From Burkholderia ambifaria AMMD (GTDB lineage: Bacteria; Pseudomonadota; Gammaproteobacteria; Burkholderiales; Burkholderiaceae): DNA of 64,000 bases. Below the pieces are notes generated by a model that saw nothing but the letters and a program-made list of their open reading frames with translations, searched no databases and was not told the DNA's origin. The stretch lies in assembly GCF_000203915.1 (NCBI RefSeq), contig NC_008391.1, positions 1,798,001 to 1,862,000 on the forward strand. Direction: 5' to 3'. The first letter of the stretch is position 1. The number at the start of each line of letters is the position of its first letter. Position numbers and translations under genes: made by a program. This document shows positions 16,059 through 26,918 of the stretch, one piece after another.

Positions 16059-17738
16059 TCAACGCCCAATACCCAGCCCCGGCAACACGTGCGTGTTCTC
16101 GGCCACGACCGCGTTCAGCAGACGCGGCTCCACGCCGAGCAACCCGAGGATCGTCGGCGCGACCTGCTTCGTGCCGACCAGATCGCTCACCGTGCGCGCG
16201 CGATGGAGGCCCGGATACGACACGAGCAGGCCGAGGTGGCTGTCGTCCGGCGCGTTGCCGCCGTGCTCCTCGTCCTTCTTCGTGCTCGACGTGTAGATCA
16301 CGCCCGGATTCGGCTGGACGATGATGTCCGGCGTACGGCCGTTGGCCGGATCGCCGAACCGGTCGGCCAGCGCCGCGCCGTACAGGATGGTCGCCTGAGC
16401 ACCGTCGGCACAGATCCCCGGCGCGTTGCAGCCGAGGTTCGCCTTCAGCGTCTGCACCACGGCCGTGCGCTGGCCGCGGTCGCGCAACCAGATCAGGCCG
16501 ACGTCGTCGGTCTGCACCAGCCCCGTGCCGACCAGGCCCGAACCGTCGTTTAGGTTGCCCGTCGTTGTGTTGTTCTGGCCGAAGTTGCCGTTCGGGTCGA
16601 TGTAGTCGTTCGCTTCGAGCAGCTTCGTCAGCGTGTCGCCGTTCTTCACGAGCTTCGCGTGGTCGGTCGGCGACTGGCCGTGCTTCGCCGTGACGATCAC
16701 GGCCGTCGACGAATACAGGTTGGCCTGCTTCAGCGCCGCGACGACATGGCCGATCGAGTTGTCGACGTAGGTGATCGCGTTCGCGACCTGCCCGTTCGGC
16801 GTGAAGTTCGCATCGAGGTAGCCGCCGCCCTTCGTCACCGGCGCCTTCTGCGCGACGCTCAGCGTCTGGAAGTCGGCGCCGAACAGCGTCGGCACCGGCG
16901 CGCGCTTGGTGCCCGTCGAGTCACGGCCGTTGATCTGGTTGATCAGCGCCTGCACGTGCAGGTTGTCGAATTGCGCGGTATGCGAATAGACGTCCGTATA
17001 GGCCGTTTGCGTCGCCGGATCGATCGAGTTGATCTCGGTGCGCATCAGATCGTCGACGCCCTTGCCCGACGGCCCGTTCACCCAGTCGTAGCCCCACGCA
17101 TGCTTGTCGGCCCACGCGGTGTACGCGTTCGGCACGCCGGCCTTCACGGCTTCGAACACCGTGTTGGTCTTCACGTAGTTGTGCGGGTACACCGGCACGC
17201 ACTTGCCGTCGACCTTCGCGTTCGGGATCGCCTGCGGGTTGAACGCGCCGCCGCCATCGAGGTGCACGAGCGCGCCGCCGTTGAATGCATCGATGCCGGT
17301 CGTCTCGTCGAACACGACGTTCCAGCCCTGCTTGCCCGAGCAGGTCGTGTCGCCCGGCGCGTACAGGTGGCGGTCGTACGACACGTCGTAGAACAGGCCG
17401 GCCGTCTTCGGCGAGCCACCCGTCACGAGCGCCGCGAGGCCGGGGAACGAGTCCGACAGGCCCGGCGTATATGCGTTCGTGTACGTGACGCCGCTTTGCG
17501 CGAGCACCGCGATGTTCGGGCACGTATTCGCGCCCACGCAGCGCGCGAGATCCTGCTCGTGCAGGCCGTCGACGCTGATCAGCAGCACGTGCTTCACGAC
17601 CCGGTGCGCGTGGCCGGCGCTCTCGCCTTGGCCGTTGCCGTCCTGCTTCGCCGCGTAGGCGCCCGCGCTTGCGAGCGCCAGCGCGCCCGCCACCATCAGC
17701 GCCATGTTTCGTTGTTTAGCGAATCTGGAAATCATCAC
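16059..17738 (-). CDS. Secreted alkaline phosphatase-superfamily phosphodiesterase
   Basis: A 559-residue exported protein with a signal peptide (residues 1-29, cleavage near GAYAA). The mature part is a type I phosphodiesterase/nucleotide pyrophosphatase-like domain of the alkaline phosphatase superfamily. Candidate zinc ligands and nucleophile region are ISVDGLHEQD (about 53-62), NAYTPGLSDSFPGLAALVTGG (about 89-109), VTAKHGQSPTDH (about 350-361) and DDSHLGLLVSY near 507. It probably hydrolyses phosphodiesters outside the cytoplasmic membrane; substrate unknown. It is a single gene with a 259-bp upstream gap facing a divergent small gene. Confidence 0.85.
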   Translation of the reverse strand: MMISRFAKQRNMALMVAGALALASAGAYAAKQDGNGQGESAGHAHRVVKHVLLISVDGLHEQDLARCVGANTCPNIAVLAQSGVTYTNAYTPGLSDSFPGLAALVTGGSPKTAGLFYDVSYDRHLYAPGDTTCSGKQGWNVVFDETTGIDAFNGGALVHLDGGGAFNPQAIPNAKVDGKCVPVYPHNYVKTNTVFEAVKAGVPNAYTAWADKHAWGYDWVNGPSGKGVDDLMRTEINSIDPATQTAYTDVYSHTAQFDNLHVQALINQINGRDSTGTKRAPVPTLFGADFQTLSVAQKAPVTKGGGYLDANFTPNGQVANAITYVDNSIGHVVAALKQANLYSSTAVIVTAKHGQSPTDHAKLVKNGDTLTKLLEANDYIDPNGNFGQNNTTTGNLNDGSGLVGTGLVQTDDVGLIWLRDRGQRTAVVQTLKANLGCNAPGICADGAQATILYGAALADRFGDPANGRTPDIIVQPNPGVIYTSSTKKDEEHGGNAPDDSHLGLLVSYPGLHRARTVSDLVGTKQVAPTILGLLGVEPRLLNAVVAENTHVLPGLGIGR

Positions 17739-17969
17739 CCCACCTCATCGATTGACGTTGAACCGCATGACTTGCCGACAAGCGCGCCAAATATCGGCGC
17801 GTCGTGCGGCGGTCGCATGAAGCGGGGCTTTCTGTTTTCTATCAAACGTAACCAATCGCAATTGACATCGCGCAGTCGCAATGCGGTGCGTGCCCGGGCG
17901 TGGCGGGTTGCGGCCGGTTCCGACCGTATTTTTTTCCCGGTTGGCGCACGACTATTGGCGTGCGATAAA

Positions 17970-17979
17970 GGGTTTTCCC
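17970..17979 (+). promoter_or_regulatory. GGGTTTTCCC motif before a short gene
   Basis: GGGTTTTCCC, an almost symmetric decamer, ends 18 nt before the start at 17998. The same decamer occurs twice before another short gene at 28627-28782. Its role is unknown. Confidence 0.4.
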
Positions 17980-17997
17980 CTAGCCCGGAGCACGCGT

Positions 17998-18219
17998 ATG
18001 TCGACCCTGGAAGCTCTCCGATTCGTGCTGGACGATGCACGTACCCCCGAAATCATTCGCCACCACGTCGTAGACGCGCTGCAGTACGCGCTGCGCAACT
18101 ACGGCCAAGTGTTCACCGCGAAGGAAATCGAATGGCTCGCGCAATGGGACGATGCCCGCCTGCCGCTGGCCGCGAAGAAGGAACTGGACAAGCGCGAACC
18201 GGCGATCGCCGCGCGCTGA
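17998..18219 (+). CDS. Hypothetical small protein
   Basis: A 73-residue soluble, probably all-helical protein that I do not recognise. It starts MSTLEALRFVLDDARTPEII, has GGAG before the ATG, and is rich in charged residues with no signal peptide or membrane segment. Codon use is typical of neighbouring genes. It lies alone between the divergent phosphodiesterase and the convergent DUF748 gene. The frame is open upstream, but the ribosome binding site favours this start. Confidence 0.7.
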   Translation: MSTLEALRFVLDDARTPEIIRHHVVDALQYALRNYGQVFTAKEIEWLAQWDDARLPLAAKKELDKREPAIAAR

Positions 18220-18287
18220 CGGGAAGCGCGCCGCCGCGCCCGATTGCCGATCGGACGCGGCGGCGGCGGATGAGGGAATGACGCGCG

Positions 18288-21200
18288 TTACTGCAGGCCG
18301 AAGTCGACGCGCGTCGTCGCGCCCTTGTCCTCGATGCCCTTCGCATCGAGCTTCGACGCCACGACGAACATGCGGCTCGAATCGATCTTGCCGTCGAGAT
18401 ACTGGCGCACGGCCTGCGCGCGCTGCTGCGCGAGCGCACGCAGCGCGTTGTCGTCGGCCGGCGCATGATCGGCCAGCGCCTGCTTCATGTCCGCCTCGGG
18501 CAGCGTCTTCTGCAGGCCGACCAGGTTGCGCGGCTTCTTGAAGTCGGCGGCCTTGTACGCACGCGTCAGGTACTTCTCGTACTCGGCCTGGTCGACCTTC
18601 ACCGACATCGGATCGACGCTCTCGCCCTGGCCGATCACGTCCTTCAGCTTCTGCTGGCGCACCAGCCGGTCGACGTACGCGTCGCGCAGCCCCGGCGTGT
18701 CCTTCGCCGGATCGACGCGGCCGATCAGGTCGAGGCGGATCGACGGCTTCTCGGTCAGCATCTTCACGACGGTGTCGAGCTTCTTCTGCTGCGCGTCGGT
18801 CAGCTGGTACGAGCCCGGCGCGAACTCGACGTAGCCGAGATCCTCGCCGCCGCTGCCGCCGAACGCATTCGCGAGCAGCGAGAACGGCGACGTGACGGCC
18901 TTCGCGATCAGGTTCAGCACCGCGCGCCAGATCAGCCCGCCGACGCTGAATTCCGGATTCGACAGCGAACCCGACACCGGCAGGTTCACGTCGATCTGGC
19001 CGCGCGTGTTCTTCAGCAGCGAGATCGCGAGCTTCACCGGCAGCTTCGTCGCCGTGTCGTTGTCGACGTGGTCGCCGAACGTGAGCTGGTCGATGAAGAT
19101 GTGGTTGTTCGCCTGCAGCTGATCGTTCGCGAGCTGGTAGTGCAGGTCGACGTTGAGCTTACCCTTCGTGATCGGATAGCCCGCGTACTTCGCGGAATAC
19201 GGCGTCAGGTTGGTCAGCTCGATGTCGTGCGCGGTTGCCGTCAGGTCCAGCGCCGGCTTCTCGCTCAGCGGATTCACGGAACCCTTGATCGAGATCGGCC
19301 CGTTGCCCTCGAGGTTCGCGGCGACGTCGACCGGCGCGGACGTCGTCGAATCCGTGCCGAACGCGCCGACGGTGCCCTTGATCGCGACGAGGTGCGCCGT
19401 GTAGTTCGGCTTGATGAAGTTGTCCGTGTACGTGACGCGGCCGTTCTGCAGCAGCAGCTCGCCGAAATGCATCCGCACCGGATTCTGCGGCGGCGGCGCG
19501 GCCTTCACGACGACCGTCGCCGATGCGGCGGCCGGCGCGGACGCCTGCTGCGCAACCGCGGCCGATGCAGCGGCCGGCGAGGTCGCGCCCGGCGACAGCG
19601 GCACGGGCTCGCCCTTGCTCGCATCGCGCGTGAGCGATTGCGCGGGGCCCGTCTCCTTCGCGACGACGTCCTTCAGGTTCAGCCGCCCCTGCGCATCGAG
19701 CAGCACGCGACCGTAGAAGTTCGTGAACGTCACGCGCGCGGCGTCGACGTCGGTGCCCTTCTCGTCGTGGTTCACCTTCAGGTTCGTCAACGCGAGCGAG
19801 CGCCAGCCCGCGAACGGATCGGACGTCGCCTTGTCGAGCATCCGCACGTCGACCAGTGCGGCATCGCCGCGATAGGTCGCGCGCGGCGTGTCCTTCACCT
19901 GCGCGAACGTCAGGTTGCCTTGCGCGTTGAGCAGCGCGCTCGCGATGGTCGCGTTCAGCGCGCTGCCGAAGTACGGCTCGAACGCGGCCGCGTCGAGGCG
20001 GTTGCCGTTGATCTTCAGGCCGAGCTTCAGCGGCTGCGCGGTCACGTCGCCCGACACGTTGAGCGCGCCCTTGCGGTTCAGCGTCGCCTTCAGCTGCACC
20101 GGCAGCGGCTTCGTCATGTCGTCGCTGATCTTCTGCACCGACAGGTCGAGCGGCTTGATCGCGAGCTTCACCGGGCGCGGCGTCGACAGGTCCGTGAAGT
20201 TGGCGGCAGAGTCCTTCACGTTCAGCGCGTCGATCCGGTAATGCCACGTCGGCGCGGCCGCCTCGGCCTTGCGCGCGACCGTGCGCTTGGGCACCGCCGC
20301 CTGCGCGGGCTCGGCCAGCGCCGCGAGATCGATCTTGCCGTCCTTCAGGCGTTTGACGTCGAGCGCGAGCCCCGTCGCGTCGACGCTCGCGATTTCCGCG
20401 GTGCGCGTGGCGACATCGACCTTCGCGATCTTCGCGCTCGCGTCGGGCAGCACGATCGCGGGCGCCTTCGCGTCCGGCGTCGCGAGCTTCAGCGACTTCA
20501 GGCTCACGGTGCTGTCAGCGATCTGCGCGTCGAGCGGCGTCTTGCCCCAGTCGGCCGTCGCGTTGACGGTCGCGCCGAGCGTGCCGTCGAGCACGCGCGC
20601 ACGGGTCGCCTCGCCGAGATACGGCTGCAGCGCCGGCAGCGCGAGCGCATCGACCGTCAGCTTCGTGTCGGCCTGCTTCGCCGCGACGCTGAACGCGCCC
20701 TCGGCCTTCACGTCGCCGCCGCGCGACAACGACGTCGACAGCGTGTACTTCGCCGGCGTCTTGCCCTGCAGCGTGAAGCCGTCGAGCGTCGCGGCGAGCT
20801 TCGTCAGCGACATCGCGGTCGGCGTTGCGGGCACGCGGTCGTCGACGTTGATCGTGCCGCCGTCGATCGCGAAATGACGGATCGTCAGGTCGAGCGGCGG
20901 TGCTTCCTTCGCGGCGGTTTCGGCCTTCGCACCGCTCGCGCCGCTCGCAGCGGCGGTGGCGGTGGCCGTCGATGCGGCGGCGCCCGACGCGGCCGGCTTG
21001 CCCGCGGCAGCCTTCGGCGCTGCGGCCGGCTGACCGGCGAGCTTCTCGACGTTCAGCACGCCCTGCTTGTCGCGCGCCAGGTCGACGACCGGCTGGTCGA
21101 GCCGGATCTCGTCGAAATGCAGCACGTTGCGCAGCGGCTCGAGGCCGGCGGCCGCCACATGCACGCCGCGCGCGGCGAACAGCGGCTCGGACGCGCGGCC

Positions 21201-22094
21201 GGTGACCTTCGCGTCGTTCAGGTCGACGGTGCCCGACACGCGCAGCGTGGGCGTGTCGCCGCTCATCACGAAGTTCAGCGTGAGGTCGCTGCTCAACAGG
21301 CCGCTCGTGACGATCACCGGCAGCTTCGCCGGCGCGTACGAAATCAGCTTCGGCACGTCGAGCCGGTCGAACTTCAGCGCGACTTCCGACTCACGCGACT
21401 GCGCGAACGGCTTCGTCTTGCCGTCGATCGCGATCGGGCTGCCGTCGAACCGCGCGCGCAGCTTCGGCTGCACGAAGATGTCGGTCTTCGACGCCAGCGT
21501 CGCGATGAACGGAATGCCGAGCGTCCAGTTGTCGACCACGTGCTTTTCGTTCAGCAGGCGATCGTCGAAGTCGATCCGGCCGTCGTTGACCTGGATGTTC
21601 GACACCGAGAACTGCGTCGGCTTGCTTTCCGGCTTGGGCGACGGCTTCGAGAACTTCTCGATCAGGTCGGTGAAGTTGAAGCGCTGCGCGTCGTAGCGGA
21701 CGATATGGAAGCGCGGCGAGTCGACGCGCACTTCGTTGACGATCGGTGCGCCGCGAAACAGCGACGACCACGACGGCCGCACGACGAGCTTGTCGATGTC
21801 GATGAAGCCGCCCTGGCCGCCGCGCTCGCCGACGTGCACGCCGTCCGCTTCGAGATTGAGCGTGTACGGGTTCAGCGCGATGCGCTGGATCGTGGACGGC
21901 CGGTCGAGCTGCTGGCTCAGTTGCTGTTCGGCGATGTGGCGGATCAGCGGCGGCGCCGCGAAGAATCCGAGCAGTCCGAACAAAACGATGAAGATCAGCA
22001 CGCCAAGGCCGATACGCCGGGCCCGGCGCGAGCGTGCAACGCCGCCGAGGGTTTGAAGGGTCGAGGGTACGGTTTCTTTCTCTGCGCTTGCCAT
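18288..22094 (-). CDS. DUF748 / AsmA-like large envelope protein
   Basis: A 1268-residue protein with one N-terminal membrane anchor (about residues 26-46, RIGLGVLIFIVLFGLLGFFA) and a long periplasmic region of repeated beta-strand segments, as in DUF748 and other AsmA-like proteins related to envelope lipid transport. Ala-rich linkers occur around 355-400 and 815-850. The C-terminal 180 residues (LRALAQQRAQAVRQYL...SSRMFVVASKLDAKG) recall an OmpA-like fold. The ATG at 22094 is chosen as the first Met close to the anchor. It is likely an outer-membrane integrity factor (inference from family). Confidence 0.85.
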   Translation of the reverse strand: MASAEKETVPSTLQTLGGVARSRRARRIGLGVLIFIVLFGLLGFFAAPPLIRHIAEQQLSQQLDRPSTIQRIALNPYTLNLEADGVHVGERGGQGGFIDIDKLVVRPSWSSLFRGAPIVNEVRVDSPRFHIVRYDAQRFNFTDLIEKFSKPSPKPESKPTQFSVSNIQVNDGRIDFDDRLLNEKHVVDNWTLGIPFIATLASKTDIFVQPKLRARFDGSPIAIDGKTKPFAQSRESEVALKFDRLDVPKLISYAPAKLPVIVTSGLLSSDLTLNFVMSGDTPTLRVSGTVDLNDAKVTGRASEPLFAARGVHVAAAGLEPLRNVLHFDEIRLDQPVVDLARDKQGVLNVEKLAGQPAAAPKAAAGKPAASGAAASTATATAAASGASGAKAETAAKEAPPLDLTIRHFAIDGGTINVDDRVPATPTAMSLTKLAATLDGFTLQGKTPAKYTLSTSLSRGGDVKAEGAFSVAAKQADTKLTVDALALPALQPYLGEATRARVLDGTLGATVNATADWGKTPLDAQIADSTVSLKSLKLATPDAKAPAIVLPDASAKIAKVDVATRTAEIASVDATGLALDVKRLKDGKIDLAALAEPAQAAVPKRTVARKAEAAAPTWHYRIDALNVKDSAANFTDLSTPRPVKLAIKPLDLSVQKISDDMTKPLPVQLKATLNRKGALNVSGDVTAQPLKLGLKINGNRLDAAAFEPYFGSALNATIASALLNAQGNLTFAQVKDTPRATYRGDAALVDVRMLDKATSDPFAGWRSLALTNLKVNHDEKGTDVDAARVTFTNFYGRVLLDAQGRLNLKDVVAKETGPAQSLTRDASKGEPVPLSPGATSPAAASAAVAQQASAPAAASATVVVKAAPPPQNPVRMHFGELLLQNGRVTYTDNFIKPNYTAHLVAIKGTVGAFGTDSTTSAPVDVAANLEGNGPISIKGSVNPLSEKPALDLTATAHDIELTNLTPYSAKYAGYPITKGKLNVDLHYQLANDQLQANNHIFIDQLTFGDHVDNDTATKLPVKLAISLLKNTRGQIDVNLPVSGSLSNPEFSVGGLIWRAVLNLIAKAVTSPFSLLANAFGGSGGEDLGYVEFAPGSYQLTDAQQKKLDTVVKMLTEKPSIRLDLIGRVDPAKDTPGLRDAYVDRLVRQQKLKDVIGQGESVDPMSVKVDQAEYEKYLTRAYKAADFKKPRNLVGLQKTLPEADMKQALADHAPADDNALRALAQQRAQAVRQYLDGKIDSSRMFVVASKLDAKGIEDKGATTRVDFGLQ

Positions 22095-22245
22095 GCTTGA
22101 ATATCTCGGAAATGGATGCCGGCCGCACCGGAAAACCGGCACGGCCGCGCACGCAATCCCGAAAGTATAGGCTCAGGTGGTGACGGAACGGCGTTCGGGT
22201 GCGAGCGCCGCGCCCGCGGATCGGACAGCGGCGGCGCCTATCCGT

Positions 22246-23685
22246 TCATTTCCGGACCACGGCGGGCGGCATCCACGAGCCGTCGGTCGCTTGCGGCTTC
22301 GGCGCGTAGAGGCGCAACGCGAGCGCGAAATCGGTGCGCGGCGCCGGCAGCCAGTTCGCCGCATGCGCGCCGCCCGACGACGCCGACACGACCACGTCGA
22401 TCGAGCCGTCGTGATTGCGGCGCAGCCGGTCGCGGTCGCCGAGCGAGCGGCGCGCCGAGCCGACGTCGGGCAGCGCGCCGTTGGTGGAGTACGGTGTCAG
22501 CGTCCAGAACCCGCGCACCGGCGGCAGCGCGCCCGGCGCGAAGTGCAGCACGTAGCGGTTCGCGCCGTTCAGCGGATGGCCGTCGCTGTCGACGCGCACG
22601 AGCGCGAGCGTCTCGTCGTCACGCGTCGCGGTGCCGAACTGCGTGTAGGCCGCGTACGCGCGCAGCGCGTAGTCCTGGCCGTACTTGCCGGCCGCGTCGC
22701 CGATCCAGCTCCAGCCGTTCGCGTTCAGCAGGTTCGGCGGCGGTGCCGCGAGCCGCGCGCGCGCTTCGGCGACGCCGGCCGTCGCGGCGCTCAGGCGATC
22801 GCCGGTCCACAGCACCGAGTAGCCGGCCGACACGCCGATGTCGTTCAGCAGTTCCTGCGCGTGCGCGTCGTCGGCGGGTGCCGGGTTGTCCTGCAGCACC
22901 TGCGCGAAACGCGTGAAGAACGCCTTCGGGTCGAGCGCGGCGACCTGCTCGGCCGGCGTGCCGCCGCTCGCCGCTTCCGACGGCGCGCTGCCCGCATGGA
23001 CCGCGACCGACGCGCCGCGCGCGCTGCCCGTATAGACGGACAGCGGCACCACGCGGATCGCCCGCTGCAGTTTCTTCACGTTCGTGAGGTCGCGCCCGCC
23101 GCTCGTCTGCAGCCGCACTTCGAGCCATGCGTTGGCCGACGGCACGTCGACACGCAATGCGCCCTTCGGCAGCGTGCCCTGCCAGTCCTTCGCGGCAAAG
23201 GCAATCGTTTGCGATCGCGCGGCGCCACGCGCGCCCCGCGCCGCGACACTCGACGACGACCACAGCACGTTCGTCCACATGTCGAGCGCGCGGGCATCCC
23301 AGTAGCGGCCGCGGGTGTCGGGCAGCGTGACGATCACCGGCTCGGCGCCGACGTCGAGCCAGCCGGTCGAGTCGAGCGTGTCGACGCCCGGCAGCGGCGG
23401 GTTGAGCGCGCCGACGGGCGGCAGCGCCTGCGCGTGACGCAGCGTGTTGAGCGGCGCCTGGCCCGGCTGCGCACCGTCGCCGCCTGTCGCGGCTTCCTTC
23501 GCGACGTCCATCAGCACGAGCGGATACGCATATATATAGGAATCGGCTACTTCGGCGCGCATCCAGCCGGTTTTCCGCTGGATCGCGTCCGGTTGCGACG
23601 CGCAGCCCGCCAGCAGCGCCGCCAGGACCAGCGACGCGCCTGCCGCGCGCCGCAGCGAAATTGATTCTCGTAGGTTTTCAATCAT
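22246..23685 (-). CDS. DUF1254/DUF1214 domain lipoprotein
   Basis: A 479-residue exported protein. The N-terminus has a hydrophobic stretch ending in the lipobox LLAGC (Cys about residue 28), so it is probably membrane-anchored. DUF1254 follows (VADSYIYAYPLVLMD, about 46-60) and DUF1214 forms the C-terminus (NRYVLHFAPGALPPVRGFWTLTPY). The two domains usually occur together in proteins of unknown function. It is monocistronic, with the DUF748 gene 151 bp downstream on the same strand. Confidence 0.88.
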   Translation of the reverse strand: MIENLRESISLRRAAGASLVLAALLAGCASQPDAIQRKTGWMRAEVADSYIYAYPLVLMDVAKEAATGGDGAQPGQAPLNTLRHAQALPPVGALNPPLPGVDTLDSTGWLDVGAEPVIVTLPDTRGRYWDARALDMWTNVLWSSSSVAARGARGAARSQTIAFAAKDWQGTLPKGALRVDVPSANAWLEVRLQTSGGRDLTNVKKLQRAIRVVPLSVYTGSARGASVAVHAGSAPSEAASGGTPAEQVAALDPKAFFTRFAQVLQDNPAPADDAHAQELLNDIGVSAGYSVLWTGDRLSAATAGVAEARARLAAPPPNLLNANGWSWIGDAAGKYGQDYALRAYAAYTQFGTATRDDETLALVRVDSDGHPLNGANRYVLHFAPGALPPVRGFWTLTPYSTNGALPDVGSARRSLGDRDRLRRNHDGSIDVVVSASSGGAHAANWLPAPRTDFALALRLYAPKPQATDGSWMPPAVVRK

Positions 23686-24004
23686 TGTGTACTGGCCGAA
23701 TATCGTTCTTGTCAGTCAACGCCTTGTTCGACCCACGATCGGCGAAAGCAAGGCACCCCAGCCTGCCCGGTCGCCGCTTCGCTAGGCGGGCGCTGATGTC
23801 AGGCCGGTATCATAGCGCCTAAGGGCATCCCCCAATATGCCGAATAACGGGCGGAGCGGTAGTTGCGGCTTCGATAGTCCCCGGGCGGCGGAAGGCAAAG
23901 CGGTCCGGATGCAATGCATCGGTGGGGCCGGGCTCCGGCATATAAGGGTGACAAATCGGCAGCCCCGGGCCGGTACACACGTCCGTGCGTTGCATCGTCG
24001 CCCC

Positions 24005-24035
24005 TTGACCTTCCCATCATGGGAATGTTGATACT
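24005..24035 (+). promoter_or_regulatory. CueR-type copper promoter of copA
   Basis: TTGACC (24005-24010) and GATACT (24030-24035) are separated by 19 bp, the overlong spacer typical of MerR-family promoters. The spacer carries the dyad CCTTCCC-ATCAT-GGGAATG, matching the CueR/CopA operator pattern. The copA start is 42 bp beyond. The rest of the 392-bp gap (23686-24077) shows nothing convincing. Confidence 0.85.
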
Positions 24036-24077
24036 GAGGTCATTCGCGGCACGAACCGCGCTTTTGGGGAATCCGAC

Positions 24078-26918
24078 ATGACTGAACCACTCGCGTCCGC
24101 GGGCTTGCAAACGATCGAACTGGCCGTCGACGGCATGCATTGCGGCGGCTGCACGGGCCGCGTGCAGCGTGCCCTCGCCGCCGTGCCGGGCGTCGTCGAG
24201 GCCGCGGTCGATCTCGACGCGCAGGCGGCGACGGTCACCGCGCAGGATACGGTCGAGCCCGCGCAGCTCGTCGATGCGGTCAGTGCGGCGGGATATCGCG
24301 CGACCGTGCGCGAAGCGGCATTCGAAACCGTCGCTGCCGCGCAGGCGGAGCACGCGCCACGCGCCGAAGCGCTGCCCGCCACGCCGGCGGCGCTGCCCGC
24401 GGCTGGGGCTGGGGCTGGGGCTGGGGCCGGGGCCGGGGCCGGGGCCACGATCGAACTCGAGATCGACGGCATGACCTGCGCGTCGTGCGTGTCGCGCGTC
24501 GAAAAGGCGCTGGCGAAGGTGCCTGGCGTCACGCGTGCGTCGGTCAACCTCGCGACCGAACGCGCGACCATCGACGCAGCCCCGGACGTTTCCGCGTCGC
24601 GACTGGCCGAAGCCGTACAGCAGGCCGGCTACGGCGCGACAGCGGTCGCAGCGCCGCCGCCGGCCGCCTCCCGCGATCTCGAATTCGACATCGGCGGCAT
24701 GACGTGCGCATCCTGCGCCGGCCGCGTCGAAAAGGCGCTGGCCGCGGTGCCGGGCGTCGCGCGCGCGTCGGTCAATCTCGCGACCGAGCGCGCATCGGTG
24801 CATGGCGCCGGCGCGCTCGACGCCGCCGCGCTGATCGCGGCGGTCACGACGGCCGGCTACCGCGCATCGCTCGCCGCCGCGCCGGACGCCGGCGCTGTAG
24901 TCGAAGTTCCCTCCAGCGACGCGGCACAGGCCCCCGAGGCCCGCAAGCGCCGCGAAGCGATCCGCGAACGCAATCTGGTGATCGGCTCGGCCGTGCTGAG
25001 CGCACCGCTCGTCGTACCGATGCTCGTCGCGCCGTTCGGCATCGACGCGATGCTGCCCGGCTGGCTGCAGCTCGTGCTCGCGTCGATCGTCCAGTTCGGC
25101 TTCGGCGCGCGCTTCTACCGCGCCGCCTGGCACGCGGTGAAGGCGCGCACGGGCAACATGGACCTGCTCGTCGCGCTCGGTACATCGGCCGCGTTCGGCC
25201 TGAGCCTGTGGATGCTGGTGCGCGACCCCGTCGACCCAGGCCACCTGTATTTCGAGGCATCGGCCGTCATCGTCACGCTGGTGCGCTTCGGCAAATGGCT
25301 CGAAGCCCGCGCGAAACGCCAGACGACCGAGGCGATCCGCGCGCTGAACGCGCTGCGTCCCGACCGCGCGCGCGTCGTCGAGCACGGCGTTGAACGCGAC
25401 GTGCCGCTCGGGCAGGTGCGCGTCGGCACGACCGTCAGCATCCGTCCCGGCGAGCGCGTGCCCGTCGACGGGCGAATCGTGTCGGGCCGCTCGCACGTCG
25501 ACGAATCGCTGATCACCGGCGAAAGCCTGCCGGTGCCGAAGGACGACGGCGATCCGGTCACCGCCGGCTCGATCAACGGCGAAGGCGCGCTCGTCGTCGA
25601 AACCACCGCGATCGGCGCGGAGACGACGCTCGCGCGCATCATCCGCCTCGTCGAATCCGCGCAGGCGGAAAAGGCGCCGATCCAGCGGCTGGTCGATCGC
25701 GTGAGCGAAGTGTTCGTGCCGGCGATCCTCGGCATCGCCGTGCTGACGCTGATCGGCTGGCTGATCGCCGGCGCCGGCACCGAAACGGCGATCCTCAACG
25801 CGGTCGCGGTGCTCGTCATCGCGTGCCCGTGTGCGCTCGGCCTCGCGACGCCCGCGGCGATCATGGCCGGCACCGGCGTCGCGGCGCGCCACGGCGTGCT
25901 GATCAAGGACGCGCAGGCGCTCGAACTCGCGCAGCGCACGACCGTGATCGCGTTCGACAAGACCGGCACGCTGACCGAAGGCAAGCCGTCCGTGACCGCG
26001 TTCGACGCGGTCGGCATCCCACGTGAGCAAGCGCTCGCTCTCGCGGCCGCGGTCCAGCGGCAAAGCGATCATCCGCTCGCGCGCGCCGTGGTCGCCGCGC
26101 ACGAAGCGGATGTCGTGGCCCGCGGTGGCGGCGCAGGTTCGGCCGATATCGTCGCGGCCGATGCGCGCGCGGTGGCCGGCCGCGGTGTCCAAGCGCACGT
26201 CGACGGGCAGCTTCTCGCGCTCGGCAGCACCCGCTGGCGCGATGAACTCGGCATCGACGTGCCGCCGGAACTCGACGCGCGTGCCGCCGAGCTCGAACAC
26301 GCGGGCAACACGATTTCGTGGCTGATGCGCGCCGATGCGCCGCGCGCGTTGCTCGCGCTGATCGCGTTCGGCGACACCGTGAAGCCCGGCGCGCGCGACG
26401 CGATCGCCGCACTGTCGGCGCGCGGCGTCGCGAGCGTACTCGTGACGGGCGACAACCGCGGCAGCGCGGCGGCCGTCGCGGCATCGCTCGGGATCGGCGA
26501 AGTGCATGCGCAGGTGCTGCCCGACGACAAGGCACGCGTGGTGGCCGAACTGAAGCGCACGCACGGCGGCGTCGTCGCGATGGTCGGCGACGGGATCAAC
26601 GACGCGCCCGCGCTCGCCGCGGCCGACGTCGGCATCGCGATGGCGACCGGCACCGACGTCGCGATGCATACGGCCGGCATCACGCTGATGCGCGGCGATC
26701 CGGCGCTCGTCGCCGATGCGATCGACATCTCGAAGCGGACGTACCGGAAGATCCAGCAGAACCTGTTCTGGGCGTTCGTCTACAACCTGATCGGCGTGCC
26801 GCTCGCGGCGCTCGGCTGGCTGAACCCGGTGATCGCGGGGGCGGCGATGGCGTTCTCCAGCGTCAGCGTCGTGACGAACGCGTTGTTGCTGCGGAGGTGG
26901 AAAGGACGGGCGAGGTGA
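24078..26918 (+). CDS. copA: Copper-exporting P1B-type ATPase
   Basis: A 946-residue Cu(I)-exporting ATPase of the inner membrane. Three N-terminal metal-binding HMA domains carry MHCGGC (residues 20-25), MTCASC (132-137) and MTCASC (208-213); two are usual. A Gly-Ala repeat linker (about 107-124) separates the first two. Eight membrane segments follow, with the copper-site CPC at 583-585, the phosphorylated Asp-627 in DKTGTLTEG and [18 protein letters not shown] near 838. It sits behind a CueR-type promoter and would remove excess cytoplasmic copper. No cueR or copper chaperone gene lies next to it. Confidence 0.96.
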   Translation: MTEPLASAGLQTIELAVDGMHCGGCTGRVQRALAAVPGVVEAAVDLDAQAATVTAQDTVEPAQLVDAVSAAGYRATVREAAFETVAAAQAEHAPRAEALPATPAALPAAGAGAGAGAGAGAGATIELEIDGMTCASCVSRVEKALAKVPGVTRASVNLATERATIDAAPDVSASRLAEAVQQAGYGATAVAAPPPAASRDLEFDIGGMTCASCAGRVEKALAAVPGVARASVNLATERASVHGAGALDAAALIAAVTTAGYRASLAAAPDAGAVVEVPSSDAAQAPEARKRREAIRERNLVIGSAVLSAPLVVPMLVAPFGIDAMLPGWLQLVLASIVQFGFGARFYRAAWHAVKARTGNMDLLVALGTSAAFGLSLWMLVRDPVDPGHLYFEASAVIVTLVRFGKWLEARAKRQTTEAIRALNALRPDRARVVEHGVERDVPLGQVRVGTTVSIRPGERVPVDGRIVSGRSHVDESLITGESLPVPKDDGDPVTAGSINGEGALVVETTAIGAETTLARIIRLVESAQAEKAPIQRLVDRVSEVFVPAILGIAVLTLIGWLIAGAGTETAILNAVAVLVIACPCALGLATPAAIMAGTGVAARHGVLIKDAQALELAQRTTVIAFDKTGTLTEGKPSVTAFDAVGIPREQALALAAAVQRQSDHPLARAVVAAHEADVVARGGGAGSADIVAADARAVAGRGVQAHVDGQLLALGSTRWRDELGIDVPPELDARAAELEHAGNTISWLMRADAPRALLALIAFGDTVKPGARDAIAALSARGVASVLVTGDNRGSAAAVAASLGIGEVHAQVLPDDKARVVAELKRTHGGVVAMVGDGINDAPALAAADVGIAMATGTDVAMHTAGITLMRGDPALVADAIDISKRTYRKIQQNLFWAFVYNLIGVPLAALGWLNPVIAGAAMAFSSVSVVTNALLLRRWKGRAR
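24401..24446 (+). repeat. Hexanucleotide repeat in copA (linker)
   Basis: About eight GGGGCT/GGGGCC units encode alternating Gly-Ala between HMA domains 1 and 2. Unit gain or loss keeps the frame and would only change linker length. Confidence 0.9.

Noticed and set aside
18465..22100. 1211-codon plus-strand open frame
   Set aside because: Shadow frame opposite the DUF748 gene; such frames arise from high G+C codon bias and the translation is Arg/His-rich without motifs.
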